Source of the DNA: Cryptomeria japonica
Taxonomy: Eukaryota > Streptophyta > Pinopsida > Cupressales > Cupressaceae
DNA: 64,000 nucleotides
Direction of reading: 5' to 3'
NCBI RefSeq assembly: GCF_030272615.1
Contig: NC_081413.1
Coordinates: 716,181,867-716,245,866 of the forward strand
Below, one piece after another: positions 46,029 to 58,129 of the stretch; the stretch's first letter is position 1, and each line of letters starts with the position of its first letter. The notes beneath the pieces were generated by a model. It was not told the DNA's origin. It was given only the letters and a program-made list of their open reading frames with translations, and searched no databases. The translations under genes were made by a program, and so were the position numbers.

Positions 46029-48517
46029 ATGGCAGCAGGCGGTAACCACTAATGGGCCGACCATTTCAACAACAGTTAATAGTCACTAAAGGTGATACAC
46101 ACAAGGAGCCCATGCAGGCAGAAGCTAGAGAGGATCAACTGACGGGGGATTTGGTGGAACTGTGAGACGTTTCTGTCACCCAATACGTGCAGAGGGAATC
46201 TCGGGAGAGAGCGGTCCCTGAAGGCACAATACATGGAGAACTCACAGTAAATTCGGTCGTATTTGATCTTCTGGGGAGCCTTCCTAGACTGCTAGCACGG
46301 AACCTCATTAAACGGCAAGAGCAGAGAGAAGAAACCAGTTGGGAACGTCGTCGGTAGCAAATCCTACAGCAATACGAAGAAAGGAGTCGTAGGGAAGAAG
46401 AGAGGGATATGAGCAGATGTCGTACCCCCCACAATTAATGCCCCTACGTCCCAACAAGGACCGACAGCATACTGGTACCAACGGAGAGGTAGGTGAGGGG
46501 TCCATACGAAGATCCCTACAAATCAAAGAACAAAACGAACAGAGACGTATGCTGCGACAAATTGTCGAAGGGTTGGAGAGTTCAGAAGGGCGAAGCAAGA
46601 GTCGAAGTGAGTCGGAGCCGTAGTCGGGAGAGAGAGAAACCATGCATGTGGAACAAATTGGTAGGGGTTGCTAGGACCCTGCCACTACCGAACGTAGCGG
46701 AGGACGATCTCACCGACCAAGCAGCTCACTTGACATTGAGTGAAGAATCTGGAACTTAGTCCGAGAGCAATCCATCAGAGCACTCTGACCGCGACGAAAG
46801 GGTTGCACGGGACCTACAGGGTGAGGTTGCCGAACTTTTTGAGAATAACCTGTACCGAATTGGAAATCTATCGCTCGGGGAAGACTTACAAATAGGAGGG
46901 TTAGACACAGAAACTTCGGGAAGGAGGGAATATAGGAGTGAGGGTGACCAAAGCGCGGAGGACGAGGGTGGACGCGTAGAAGGCTCGTGGATGGAGCAAT
47001 ACAGTTCGATCCGGTCAAACGCGTACTGTACCTTCCAGGCGCATAACACCTTCCAGGCATATAATAACTTCCAAGCGCTACATAAAACCCTCTAGACGAA
47101 GACAATGGCACATACCCTAGAGAAACAGAAGCTTCCAAAGTTCATGGGAGATGGGTTGGAGGACCCCATACGACATTGCAAGACACGCGTAACCATTTGG
47201 GACGCAAACGGCCAAGATGACCAGGATTACTAATTGAAGGCATTTCCGGCCACCCTTCGAGGGATAGCAATTGACTGGTACACGAACCTTGATGCCGAGC
47301 ATAAAACATCATGGAACAATCTGAAGAAGGCCTTCCAGGAGGAATTCAAACTCCTATGTGATGACAATGAAATTGTGGCGGAGATTTACAATACCAAGTA
47401 GGGAAAAACTAAAAGTATCCGGGCTTACATCCGAAGATTGAAGGAACTACTCAACAAAATGAAGAACCAGTCGGCTGATGGGCTGAAGAAGAGATGGTTT
47501 GTCAAAGGGCTGGTACCATCCCTCAGACAAAAGATGAAGGTGGTCCCTCCATCGTCATATGACAAAGCATACAACCAAGTGATGGATATTGAAAGTGAGC
47601 AAAACATCAAAGGGGAAACAAAGGGCAAGTGACGATGACAGTACGGACGGAAGGAGCGACGACGAATCCAAAACCGTACAAGCACTTTGAAAGGACATGT
47701 TGCGAATGATGAAGGAGTTGAAGGCTGATAAAGAAAGTGGTAGAGACAGCAAGGAGCTTTGGTGCACCGACTGTTAAGCAGAAGGGCATACGAAGGGGAC
47801 ATGTTCAAAGAAAGCTTTATGTGATATCTGTCAGGTACTAGGCCATTCCACAAAGGAATGCCCATACAATTTAAAAACACGAAGCACACAAGTGCTCTAC
47901 ACTCAAGGCGAGCAAGCTACCCCACCAGTCACACCACCTAAACAATCAGCAAACTCAAAGGCTTCACCAGGAGGATACCGTAATAATCGGCACGGGAACA
48001 ACCGTTCCAATAATAACACGCCAAGGAGTAAAATTCAGTATGATACAAAAGGGCGGCCCATGATCTAGTGTCGGAAATGTAATGAGTGGGGCCACTTTGC
48101 TCGGGAATGCCAGAACGGAAACAATGGTGGAGGTTTGTTGTGCAAATGGTGTGGTCCTGGAAACCATGAGGACACTAACTACCCCAAACAGAAGGGAGTA
48201 AACATGTTGGATGTAAAGGAGCCAGACAAGGAGGTACTGGCAATCACAAGATTGCAAAGTAAGAAGGCGGTATACCCTGATCCCTGCACAGAGGAGAGAC
48301 TCCGGGAAGCAAAGGCTGATGTAGAACGAGCAATGGCGAAAGAGCGCAGGGCCTCACACAATACTACTAGTACCCCACCCTGCTCAAACTCCGAAAAAAC
48401 CATCATTAAACAAATGTTGCAGACCACCATACCTGTACGCATGTCCAACCTTCTGCAAACAATGCCACAATTGAAGATGGCCATTACAAACATTGTTCGT
48501 GACAACACTGCCAACTA
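46029..48517 (+). pseudogene. Gag of the full-length Gypsy element, with four zinc knuckles
   Basis: A charged N-terminal part (46,060-47,090, many Arg/Glu, with stops and frame changes) leads to MAHTLEKQKLPKFMGDG at 47,105 and the gag core: FPATLRGIAIDWYTNLDAE, WNNLKKAFQEEF, LKELLNKMKNQSADGLKKR, ending at a TGA at 47,630. Knuckle segments follow: WCTDC...GHTKGTC and CDICQVLGHSTKEC (about 47,761-47,863), then CRKCNEWGHFAREC and CKWCGPGNHEDTN (about 48,071-48,180, last Cys lost). The last open piece is 48,135-48,518. The protein forms the particle and packages RNA. In-frame stops at about 47,231 and 47,399. Confidence 0.8.
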
Positions 48518-48530
48518 GGAACACCATCAG

Positions 48531-49196
48531 ATGGCAGCAAAACCATCTGGCACAAACCCAATGGCCGCAACAGAACTACCTAGTACATCTACTACAGACC
48601 CCATGCTGCTCACCGTAAGCATTGGTCGGAAGCCTGTCGTGGTCGAGATGGAGCTAATGAGACAGAAGTTGACGAACACCATTGTTGACGACGGCTCCAA
48701 AGTGAATGTGTTACCGGAGGAGACATGGAGGGGTCTAGGTAAGCCAACTCTCTGGCCACCAACATTCCACCTTGTCGGCGTCGACCAACATGGAATTAAG
48801 CCCTTGGGGACACTCATGGCACAAAAAGTTGTGGTCGGTACCCAAAACTTTTTTCTTGACTTTGTGGTCATACCGTTGGAGAAGGCGGCCTATGACGCCC
48901 TTCTAGGAAGAGGTTGGCTAATTATAGCGAAGGCGAACCACAACTGGAAGAAAAACACACTCTCGATCGAGAGTGAAGGCCAAAAGTACATGATCGACTT
49001 GAGAAATCAAGTCGTGGGCGAGGAATTGGCATCCTCCAATTCAGACTCAGATGACTCGCATAATTGGGAATGGGGCTCACAGAACGACCGGGAAAGGATG
49101 GAACCTAATGACGAGGGCGTTTTGGAACTGGAGGGATGTTCAGAGGATGAAACAAGTTCCCTCGTCGGACTCAATTCACAGATGGAAGACTATTAA
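48531..49196 (+). pseudogene. Aspartic protease region of the full-length Gypsy element
   Basis: 221 codons. TIVDDGSKVNVLPEETW at about residues 49-65 is the active-site loop (D-D-G), then LVGVDQHGIKPLGTL, then DFVVIPLEKAAYDALLGRGW, the LGRxW segment. The tail is acidic (SNSDSDDSHNWEWG) and ends with TAA at 49,194-49,196 before the RT frame. This is the most intact ORF of the element, but gag, RT and integrase are broken, so it is not called functional. Confidence 0.75.
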
Positions 49197-49217
49197 GTAT
49201 TTCACCCTGATTGCCAC

Positions 49218-50845
49218 ATGTTGCAAATCTACAAGATCGGGGAATCAAGTGCAAGTACGGAAGATGCAACTTTTCCTCCAAAGTACGGGGAGTACCGTGA
49301 GGGGGTAGCAAGGGTGGATGATACACCCGCACACCGTTTTGAACGGGACAAAGTCATCAAGTACAAGGAGTCCAACATGAACAAGGTGAATTTGGCAAAT
49401 CATATCAATCCGAAGGTAATTCTGGTCAGGGACGATTGGAACCCCGTGCTAAAAGCAGCGGCATTTAAAATCTTCCTAGAGTACAAGGATGTGTTTGTGT
49501 GGATGTACAAGGATCTGAAAGGGATACCCCGGAACTATGCGTACATAGAATACCCCTCGTACAAGGTGCCCAACCCGTACGAAGGAGACCATATAGAATG
49601 AACAAGAACTATGCAGCAAAGGTAAATGAGGAAATTGAAAAGATGCTGGAGGTCGGAATCATCTTTAAGGTAGAAACCAACGAATGGGTATCGCCAATTG
49701 TCATCTCACTAAAGGAGGCAAATCAAATCAAGATATGTGTGGACTTCCGATGCTTGAATGTCGTGACTATCAAAGATCCATTCCCAATTCCGTTCACTGA
49801 CAACATTTTGGAGGAGGTAGCAGACCACGAGATTTACTCATTCCTGGACGGATTTTCTGGATACAACCAGATCAGCATTGCTGATGAAGATAAATTGAAA
49901 AAAAATCCATCGTGGAGGATGGAGTATATGCATATAATCGCATGCCGTTCGGACTGTGTAACGCTTTGGCCACCTTCAAGCGGATTATATTGCACATCTT
50001 TGATGGGATGTTCGTCGGAAGTTTCAAAGCATTTCTGGATGATTGGTCTATTTACAGCAAGCAGGAAACTCACTTGAACGCGCTCAGGGAGTGCATGGAG
50101 AGGTGTAGGCGGGCCCAATTAGCCCTGAATCCCAAGAAGTGTCGGTTCATGGTACCACAAGGTAAGCTGTTGGGGCACATTGTGTGCAAGGAAGGGCTGA
50201 AGACAAACCCCGACAAGGTAAGGGTAATTGTAGATATGGAAAGTCCAACGGATGTCACGAGGGTAAAATCCTCCCTGGAACATGTCGGCTATTACAGGAG
50301 ATTTACCAAAAGTTTTGCACAAGTGTCATGCCCTTTGGATAAGTTGACAAGAAAAGGCGAACCATTCACATGTGGAGTAGAACAAGAGGAAACATTCAAG
50401 GAATTGAAATCCCGATTGGTGAGTGCACCAATCCTGGCATACCCGGATTGGGACAAGGAGTTCCATGTCCACGTGGACGCCTCCAACTTCGCCATCAGTG
50501 CCACTCTGGCACAAGTAGGTATATAGGGGTTGGATCACCCTATATTTTTTTGCCAGTCGTCTGCTCTCCAAGGCTGAACGGAACTATAGTACGACAGAAA
50601 GGGAGGCACTAGGGATGGTGTACGCAGTGCAGAAGTTCCGCCACTACCTCTTGGTGACACCATTCACCTTCTACGTAGACCATCAAGCCTTGATGTACTT
50701 GGTGGACAAACCGGTTATCCAAGGACAGATAAGACGATGGTTGCTACTGCTCCAAGAATTCACCTTTACAATCATCGTACGGCCTGGGAAGAGTCATGTC
50801 ATAGCAGACCAACTGCCAAGAATCAGATCTGAAGAGCCAGGGTAG
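49218..50845 (+). pseudogene. Reverse transcriptase and RNase H of the full-length Gypsy element
   Basis: Pieces in three frames: 49,218-49,601 (KDVFVWMYKDLKGIP entry segment); 49,600-49,905 (MLEVGIIFKVETNEWVSPIV, KICVDFRCLNVVTIKD, FLDGFSGYNQISIA); 49,912-50,526 (YAYNRMPFGLCNALATF, catalytic FLDDWSIYS near 50,030-50,056, LLGHIVCKEGL, VGYYRRFTKSFA, then RNase H FHVHVDASNFAISATLAQ); 50,530-50,845 (LLSKAERNYSTTEREAL, FYVDHQALMYL). A frameshift lies at an A-run near 49,900 and another near 50,525. The sequence style is Athila/Tat-like. Confidence 0.85.
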
Positions 50846-50848
50846 GGA

Positions 50849-52373
50849 GTGAATGGGGCTTTTCCCAATGCTCACCTATTCCAAATAGCCGTACTACCTC
50901 CTTGGTACGAGAGCATTGGCGAGTACCTATCCACCTCTACATTTCCATGGGACATGCCACCAAGGGAACGGCGTGAGCTAGCACTGAAAAGTAAAACCTT
51001 TCAATTGATCAATGGCCTACTATACAAGATGGGACCAAACCAAATCCTGCGAAGATGCATGATGCAGAAAGAAATTCCTAGCGTACTGAAGAAAGCTCAT
51101 GACAGATTGGTTGGGGGCCAGATGAGGCCTGATACTATCGCACGAAAGGTTTTGTTGGCAGGACTGTGGTGGCCAACCTTGCACACTGATGCACGCAAAT
51201 GGGTGGTTGGATGTGACACATGTCAGCATACCGAGAAGCCTCTTAAACGGGACTTCATGCCCCTATTTCCGTCCTAGCCGCAAGAACTGTTTGAATGATG
51301 GGGACTGGATTTTGTAGGACCTCTCAAGGTGAGCAATATGCATAGATGTCAGTACATTGTGGTAGCCACGGAGTACCTGACGCAGTGGGTCGAGGCTCGA
51401 GCTCTGCCAAACAACACTGCCATAAGTATAGCGAGGTTCCTGTACGAACAGATTGTAACCAGGTTCGAGATCCCAATCCAGATCACAAGTGATAGGGGGT
51501 CCACTTTGTTAACCAAGTCAACCAGACAATGACGACCGAATTTAAAAAATTTCACAATCTTTCAAGCCCCTACTACCCCCGAGCGAATGGCCAGGCGGAA
51601 GCCACAAATAAGGTGCTCGTGTCTATCATTTATAAATCCTGTGAAGTGGAGTGGGAGGATTGGGATGAACGTCTGCCAGCAATACTTTGGGGATATTGTA
51701 CCTCTTACAAGGTGACCACGGGCCATACACCGTTCCAACTCATGTACGGCCAATAAGTGGTGGTACTGACGAAGTACACTGTACCAAGCCTTCGGATTGT
51801 TGTTGATAACCGGTTGGGAGATGAGAGAGTTTGCATGCTCAACTGCCAAACCTCACCAAGCTTGATGAATGTCGAATGATGGCACAATGGGCGACGAAAG
51901 TGGCCCAACATTGGTCGAAGCACTGGCACGACAAACATCTCCGGCGAACAAACTTTTGTCCTGGACAACTGGTTCTCAAATATAACGGCCGCAACAAACT
52001 TCGTCCTGGGAAGTTCAGAGTTCGTTGGCTGGGTCCCTATAAGATTAGGAAAGTGGGGACGAATGGAACAGTGAAACTGTCTAACCTGGATGATAACCCA
52101 ATTCACAATCCTGTCAACGGCTCAAAGTTGAAATTGTATCGAGAGCGTGATAAACCAGTCCTATCAATCAACATGTTCGGATATGCCACAAAAGGAGACT
52201 GGACTATTGGAAGAAGCAAGGAAATTGAGGAAGACCCCATGGTCGCTACAAAACCGTATAGACACAATGAAGATTGGGCTAAGCCACTTACATCCATTGA
52301 AGAGCGATTGGTTCCAAAGCAAGTTGAAGGCATAGCGGTGCCCAAAATTCACAAGCACCTGACAAATGCCTAA
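50849..52373 (+). pseudogene. Integrase of the full-length Gypsy element
   Basis: 50,849-51,277: zinc-binding region KAHDRLVGGQMRPDTIARKV then GCDTCQH; the second His of the HHCC set is Gln (GGQ). Core: WGLDFVGPLKV (first D, about 51,301-51,333), IQITSDRGSTLL (second D, about 51,477-51,512), then after a frameshift YYPRANGQAEATNKVL with the E (about 51,574-51,621), so D, D and E are all present. Another frameshift near 51,830 leads to 51,831-52,373 with the GPY/F motif KFRVRWLGPYKIRK and VNGSKLKLYRE. TAA at 52,371-52,373; the same frame stays open afterwards to the solo LTR. Confidence 0.85.
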
Positions 52374-53304
52374 TTTGGTGATCTGGTAACATGGATAAGG
52401 ATTACGGGACATTGGAGAAAGAGGGCTCCTGTTGAGGTGTATTTTGTACACCATCAAACACAGAATAAAATACCCAAGGGTACCTTATCCTCTCTTGAGT
52501 AAAGCCTCTGATTGCTGAAGATATCGCGGAAAAGGATCAATCAAGATGACTCCAAGGTTCTTCGTTGTAGGATCTCTACGTGTGGATAAGCTCTCTGTGG
52601 TATGATGTGATTTGCTGGAATCACAAGGGGACTTACATTTGATGATTGAATGTCTGATCTGCTTTGAATATTGCTGGAACACAGGCTCTTGCTAGCTTTG
52701 ATTTGAAAAAAGGAAAAGAGATGAGGGCGAGGAAAGGATCTAATCCTAACACTAAGAATGTAAGAGCAATGAATGATCTTTGATGAAATTCTAACTAGGT
52801 CTTGTTTTGACATCACAGGACCATCTCCACAAGGCTAGTGCGATCTTCGAAGGAAAGCTTTATGATGTTCAAATCATCACTACAAGCATAGACACCATCA
52901 AGCTGATGCATATCAATGAAGAAGCAACAATTGAAGTTAAGCTTAAGTTGAATAATTCCAGTTGACTACGCAAGGCAAGTCTGCAATCAACAAACTGCTA
53001 GTAGTATGGATATGCGAATTTAACCATCAATCAAGCATATTTCTTCCACTCATCTAATAACATGAAATCAAATACGAGAAGTATAGAGACCATGCAAATT
53101 GTCGAATCGACCCATAAATTTCACCATTTCTTCAATGAAGTTACAAGTCTTTTACAACAACATCTTGGCAACAATCTTTGCCTTCTCTCTCTACTCTACT
53201 CTAATTGCTATTCTATCAACTAGCTAATCACCTTCTAACTACTCTCTATCTACTAACAGCTTCCAACTATTTCTATATTATTTTTACAAAATGAAGAGTC
53301 GGGG

Positions 53305-53312
53305 CTTATATA
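53305..53312 (-). promoter_or_regulatory. TATA box of the 4.66-kb solo LTR
   Basis: TATATAAG on the minus strand in the context GGCACTATATAAGCCCC. Downstream sequence is AG-rich (AGAGTAGAGTAGAGAGAG near 53,190-53,210). Confidence 0.65.
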
Positions 53313-54728
53313 GTGCCCTCAATACATCGACGGCTTAGATCAATTCGAGATCAATGGCCAAGATTCAACAATAAAAACCCTAATTAGGGTTTGTTACAAC
53401 CATTACATAACATTTAATGCTTGACCAATGATAAAATTGTATTGCTTGGACACATGTCCTCTCTGGAAAATTCCACCAATGAATAGCCGGGGTAGGTACA
53501 TCGAAGTTTGTGCCACCTCCCATGAGTTAGGTACATTGAATCTGGACATGTTGAGGTGGACCACACTGACTGGAGAAGTGATAACTAGGATGCCACCTCG
53601 TCTGACACTTGTAACTTGGTAGATATTCAACTTGATGTTGTTGAGAAGCTAGCTTTAATTAATTCATCTGGAACTATCTGCTTCTTCAACGAACCCTTGC
53701 TCTGACTTCCTTTTCTTTGATGTGCAGGACGATTATGTACCTCGCCTTGGAATGTTGGATTGGAGAAGTCGCCCTTGATGACATTAGTCCAAAGAAGGCC
53801 GTCCTTGTCGATGCGAGACTGTAGGAGGTCGCCCTTATCCTTGCTTGATCGTCCCGGAGGAGACCGTCCTTGATCTGGCTTGATTTTCCTTGATGAGATC
53901 TCCATTTGATGCCTACACAACATTTCAAAATTAGTAATATATCTTGAAGTCTAAAATTTAAACTTAAAAGGAAGATTCAAGATTTTAATTAGGAAACTTC
54001 ATGATAAATCTTGAGTTATCATTTCCTAATTAACCATGTAATACTTAGATTTTCCAAAACAAATGTCTAAAAAATCAAACCTTGAACAAGGGTGTCAAGA
54101 TGATTTCGCCATACCTCCTCTTGAGTTTTAAACTCTAAGAAATGATGTAAAAAATAGATTTCGCTAGGCAAAGTGTAGATCAAAGCCTTCTCTTGAACAA
54201 ATTGCGCCTCCTTCAGCTTGGAAAAGAACTCCACCTTCCACTAGCTTCTTCAAGATCTGGAAATTTGCCTTCAAATGTCTTCAAAAATCTGGAAATTATC
54301 CTCCAAACTAGCAAGAAATTCGCCTCTCCAATTTGCTCCTCCAATTCGCATTTTAAAACAATGAATGAATGATTTGCATTTGTCCACAACACTCCTCTCT
54401 TATAGAGCGCTCACCTTCTTCAACCATGAGGCTGACTTAGCAAATAAAAGCTGAAATAATAAATAAAACCTCAAAAGGAGTAGGCCGACCTAGCAAATAA
54501 AGGCAAAATAATGCCTTGTGCGCTCAACTTTTAATTTTTTATTTCACATAAATTAATTTTAAATACCTTTATAATAGAAATTCGATTTTAGGCCCAAAAT
54601 TAATTTATTAAATGCCAATTTAATTAATTTTTTCAAATATTTCGAAGTTGGCAAATTTAGCTTCTAATGCGATTTGGAAGATGTTAACGTCCAAAATATG
54701 GTAGAAAATAGTGAATGCCAATAACTTC

Positions 54729-56694
54729 GCTCTGGTCCCTTGGAGAGGGACAAGAGCACTTTTTTCATTTTTAGGCTAGGATTCTCAATTTTTGAAGTCA
54801 AACCTTTGTTCACCACGCTTTAGAAGATTCTTCCCATCTCATACAACGTTGCCTTAGCATAATCTCGAAGGGAATTAGTTGTTTTCATAAAAAGTGGGAC
54901 GGTCCTTCAGTGAGGGACGGGAGAACTTTTGAGTCCATTGCATGAATTCTTGATCATATTAATCTTCAATTTACCCTCAAGGCGTAGAATATCACATTTC
55001 ACACCATCTTGAGCCTTGGTAAAAAATATCATTTCAAAATGCAAGGTAAATGGTCATATTTGGAAAAAGCGCTCTGGTCCCTTGGTGAGGGACGGGAGCA
55101 CTTTTGCCAGTTGTCGTCAAAATTTGCAACTCTCGCATCTCAATTCCACTTCAAGGCATTTTAAACAATTTTTCAAACTTGCGCCTTGGCCTCAATTTGT
55201 CCAAAATTGGTGAGAAAGGCAAGATAACATGTTAAGTGCTCTGGTCCCTTGGAGAGGGACGGGAGCACTTTTGCAATTCCAAGCCAATTCATCCTTTGCT
55301 AGTCTTCCAAATTATCTTCAATGGATGAATCTTGCCTTCTCTCATTCATTTCAATCACGCAACTTGCCTTGCCTTGGCAAGAAATTTGTATTTTTAGAAA
55401 AGTGGGATGGTCCTTCAGTGAGGGACGGGAGCACTTTTTGACCTTGGCATACTTTTTTTTCTTCTTTAAATCTCTCAATTGCGTCCAAGGCATAAAACAT
55501 CCTTTCTCCCTCTTATCCAAGTCAAGTTTTGCCATAAAATATCAAACAAAGAAGAGAAACTTGAAAAAGTGGCATGGTCCTTCAGTGAGGGATGGGAGCA
55601 CTTTTTGTCATTTGGGTTGATTTACTCTTTTGTAGACTGCTTAAATTATATTCAATGGACAAAACATGCTTCCCTTAACCTCTTCAAATCATAAAATCAC
55701 CTTAACCTTGCAAAGATAGTGCAAATTTGAAAAAAGTGGCACGGTCCTTCAGTGAGGGACGGGAGCACTTTTGTCTTGGTCCCTTGGTGAGGGACGGGAG
55801 CACTTTTTGTCATTTGAGATGATTTCCTCGTTTGTGATCCGCTTAAATTATATTCAATGGACAAAACATGCTTCCCTTGACCTCTTCAAATCATAAAATC
55901 ACCTTAACCTTGCAAAGATAGTGCAAATTTGAAAAAAAGTGGCACGGTCCTTCAGTGAGGGACGGGAGCACTTTTTGCAATCTAAGCCAAATTGTCTCAC
56001 TTTTCACCTCGAAATTTCTTTGCTAGGGAAGATTTCATCTTACTTCATCCTATGAATAGAAGTTAATGTCCGATAAAGGTCTAAAATTGTGCATATAAAG
56101 AAAAGTGCTCTGGTCCTTCAGTGAGGGACGGGAGCACTTTTGACCTTCTAGGCCAAAACTTCATCATTTCATTGTTTTCAATCAAGTCTGGATGCTCTAT
56201 AATGTTCATTTCGTCCTTCACCATGCCTTTGATGTCTCAATTTAACCAAACAAGGCCAGGAATGGCCCAAATAAGTCTTTTCGCCCTGGTCCCTCAGTGA
56301 GGGACGGGAGCACTTTTGCCTTGGTCCCTTGGAGAGGGACGGGAGCACTTTTTCCTTTAACCTTCAAAAATTCACCAATTTTGTGCCTTCAAAATCTTCA
56401 AAAGTATCAAGTCATGTCCAATTATCATTCCGGAAGACCCTGCACAAAACAAAATAGAAAAGTCAATGACAAATATGCATAAAATAACATTTGTGCTCTA
56501 GTCCTTCAGTGAGGGACGGGAGCACTTTTGTCCTTTCTGGCTAAAATATTCAAAATTTAGGTCTCCAATCATTTCACAAGGCAGAATTAGGCCATCTTCA
56601 AGGCCAGGAATTAGTTAGCAAGCCCTCGCAAAACAAGAAATTGCACTTAGAATGAAATTCGTTCTGGGCCTCCAGTGAGGGACAGGAGCACTTT
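54729..56694 (-). repeat. Array of 14 conserved hairpin boxes at ~166-bp steps
   Basis: Boxes of about 35 bp start at 54,729, 54,894, 55,071, 55,236, 55,402, 55,569, 55,736, 55,775, 55,939, 56,105, 56,283, 56,320, 56,493 and 56,661. Excluding two close doublets (39 and 37 bp) the steps are 164-178 bp. On the plus strand a typical box has outer arms GTGCTC and GAGCAC and inner arms GTCCCT and AGGGAC, followed by TTTT. The intervening ~130 bp are related between some neighbours (55,620-55,735 and 55,810-55,935 are nearly the same) but much more diverged overall than the box. Confidence 0.92.
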
Positions 56695-57091
56695 CTCTAT
56701 TTCAGGTATCATCTTGCCTCCAAAATTTGATCAAAATTTACCTAGGCAAAAATGTACAATTTCATCTTCAAAATGCTAACACTTAGACAAAATTTGAATT
56801 GTACCTCAAAAAACCCTGACTAGACCTAACCTGAGACATATCTGACTTCCTGACAGACTTATCTTACTTCAATAATCAACCCTAGGGAGGATGCTTAATA
56901 ACTTTCAAAATTTGACTGGACTTAGCTTGAAAAATATCCAAAAGAAACCCCTAAGGTTTAGCCTTAGCCCAGACAACTCACTCACTCACTCAAAACCCTA
57001 AAAGCAGAGAGAAGAACAAGCAAAACAAAAAGCGAAAAGAGGGGGTCCCCATTTGCAATGGGGCGATGTGTGAAAACGTCACAATAGCTCC

Positions 57092-58100
57092 CTACGAAGA
57101 TCTCCACGAAGGCTATATCGCGTATGACATTGATGAGGAGGCGGAGGCAAAACGGAAGGCGTAACTTGCTGGGAAGGAAGAGGAGCCAGTGGACCTGGAG
57201 GAGGTAGATTTGGAAGAATATGGTGCCACCTTGGGACCGTGCCTGAAAAATGGTCCTGAAAGTCGAAGATTTGTTTGTGATATCTCTCCAATCGGGCAAG
57301 TAGGAAGCCGGTCCTAATGCACTTTACCGGGTAATCCCCAACCCCGCGGGCCCACCGCATGTGGATGGCAAAAAAGTAACATGGTACCAGCAGTACGGAG
57401 GACGATACATAGATGGGAGATATAAAGGGGTGGGACCAGCACTATTGGTAGATAAAATATGGAACCTGGAATATGTGGGCACATGTTGTCCCAAGGAATG
57501 TTACAGGAGACTACCACATGTGTGTGCATGGCTTCACGACTCGGAGATCAAAGTCCGACCCCAGGAGGATTCGACGGGGGCAAAGAGGAAAATGGATAAT
57601 TCTGATGACGAAAGTGATGATAAAGGGCCAAGAAAAAATTGAAGGAAGGAATTAGCAATAAAGCAAAGCCGGGAAAGAGACTAAGGTTGGTGGGACAAAA
57701 AGCTAAGTTGCGTAAGCAAAAGAAGGCGGTCGTGCAAAGAACAAAGATGGGACCCACCAAGGTACAGCCAAGCAATAAAATAAGTAGTTAGGGGAGGCAT
57801 GCAACTCAGTACCGTAGCCACCTAAAGGTACGAGGATTAAAATTTTAAAAATGTTGCCAAGTTAAAAAATTAAAAAGATATTTTAAAAGGAGTACTAAAA
57901 ATAGAAAAAGCAAGGCATGACTTAAAAATTAAAAGGAAAAGGTTGGAAGTAATTAAAAAATTAAAACAAAAGATAGAAATTATGAATATAGAAAAGGGAA
58001 AATTGATGATGGTGAAAAAAAGATTATTTTATAAAAAATTACTGAATTTTGCCCTAACCCTAAAAGTGAGAACTCTATAAGATGTCCCGAGTGGCCAATT
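57092..58100 (+). pseudogene. Accessory region of the Gypsy element, first part
   Basis: After the solo LTR the reading frame of the integrase end continues for about 25 codons (YEDLHEGYIAYDIDEEAEAK) to a TAA near 57,164, then an acidic stretch (EEEPVDLEEVDLEEYG). The piece 57,361-57,642 (93 codons) reads VTWYQQYGGRYIDGRY, VGTCCPKECYRRLPHVCAW, then a Lys/Asp-rich tail. From 57,650 to 58,100 the DNA is AAAAATTAAAA-rich without clear coding. I recognise no family in this part. Confidence 0.45.
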
Positions 58101-58129
58101 TCCATAGATTGTACAGCCAAGGAGCAAGT

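Larger units (their letters stand above)
52430..57086 (-). mobile_element. 4.66-kb solo LTR with 166-bp hairpin array, TSD GCTCC
   Basis: Flanked by GCTCC at 52,425-52,429 and 57,087-57,091. On the minus strand it starts near TATTGTGACGTTTTCACAC and ends GTACACCTCAACA... at 52,430 (TG...ACA ends if the first three bases TAT are excluded). A TATA box (TATATAAG at 53,312-53,305) separates a 3.8-kb U3, which holds the hairpin array, from an 0.88-kb R-U5. No primer site or gene is adjacent. Removing the insert restores an open reading frame of the host element across the site, supporting the boundaries. Confidence 0.78.

Noticed and set aside
49880-49915. Possible programmed frameshift at an A-run in the RT
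   Set aside because: The element has many other frameshifts and stops; an A8 run is a normal slippage site, so simple indel decay explains it.
54729-56694. Repeat-spacer array that superficially resembles a CRISPR array
   Set aside because: Spacers are about 130 bp, related to each other, and the array lies in the U3 of a plant LTR with a TATA box; no cas-like gene exists.
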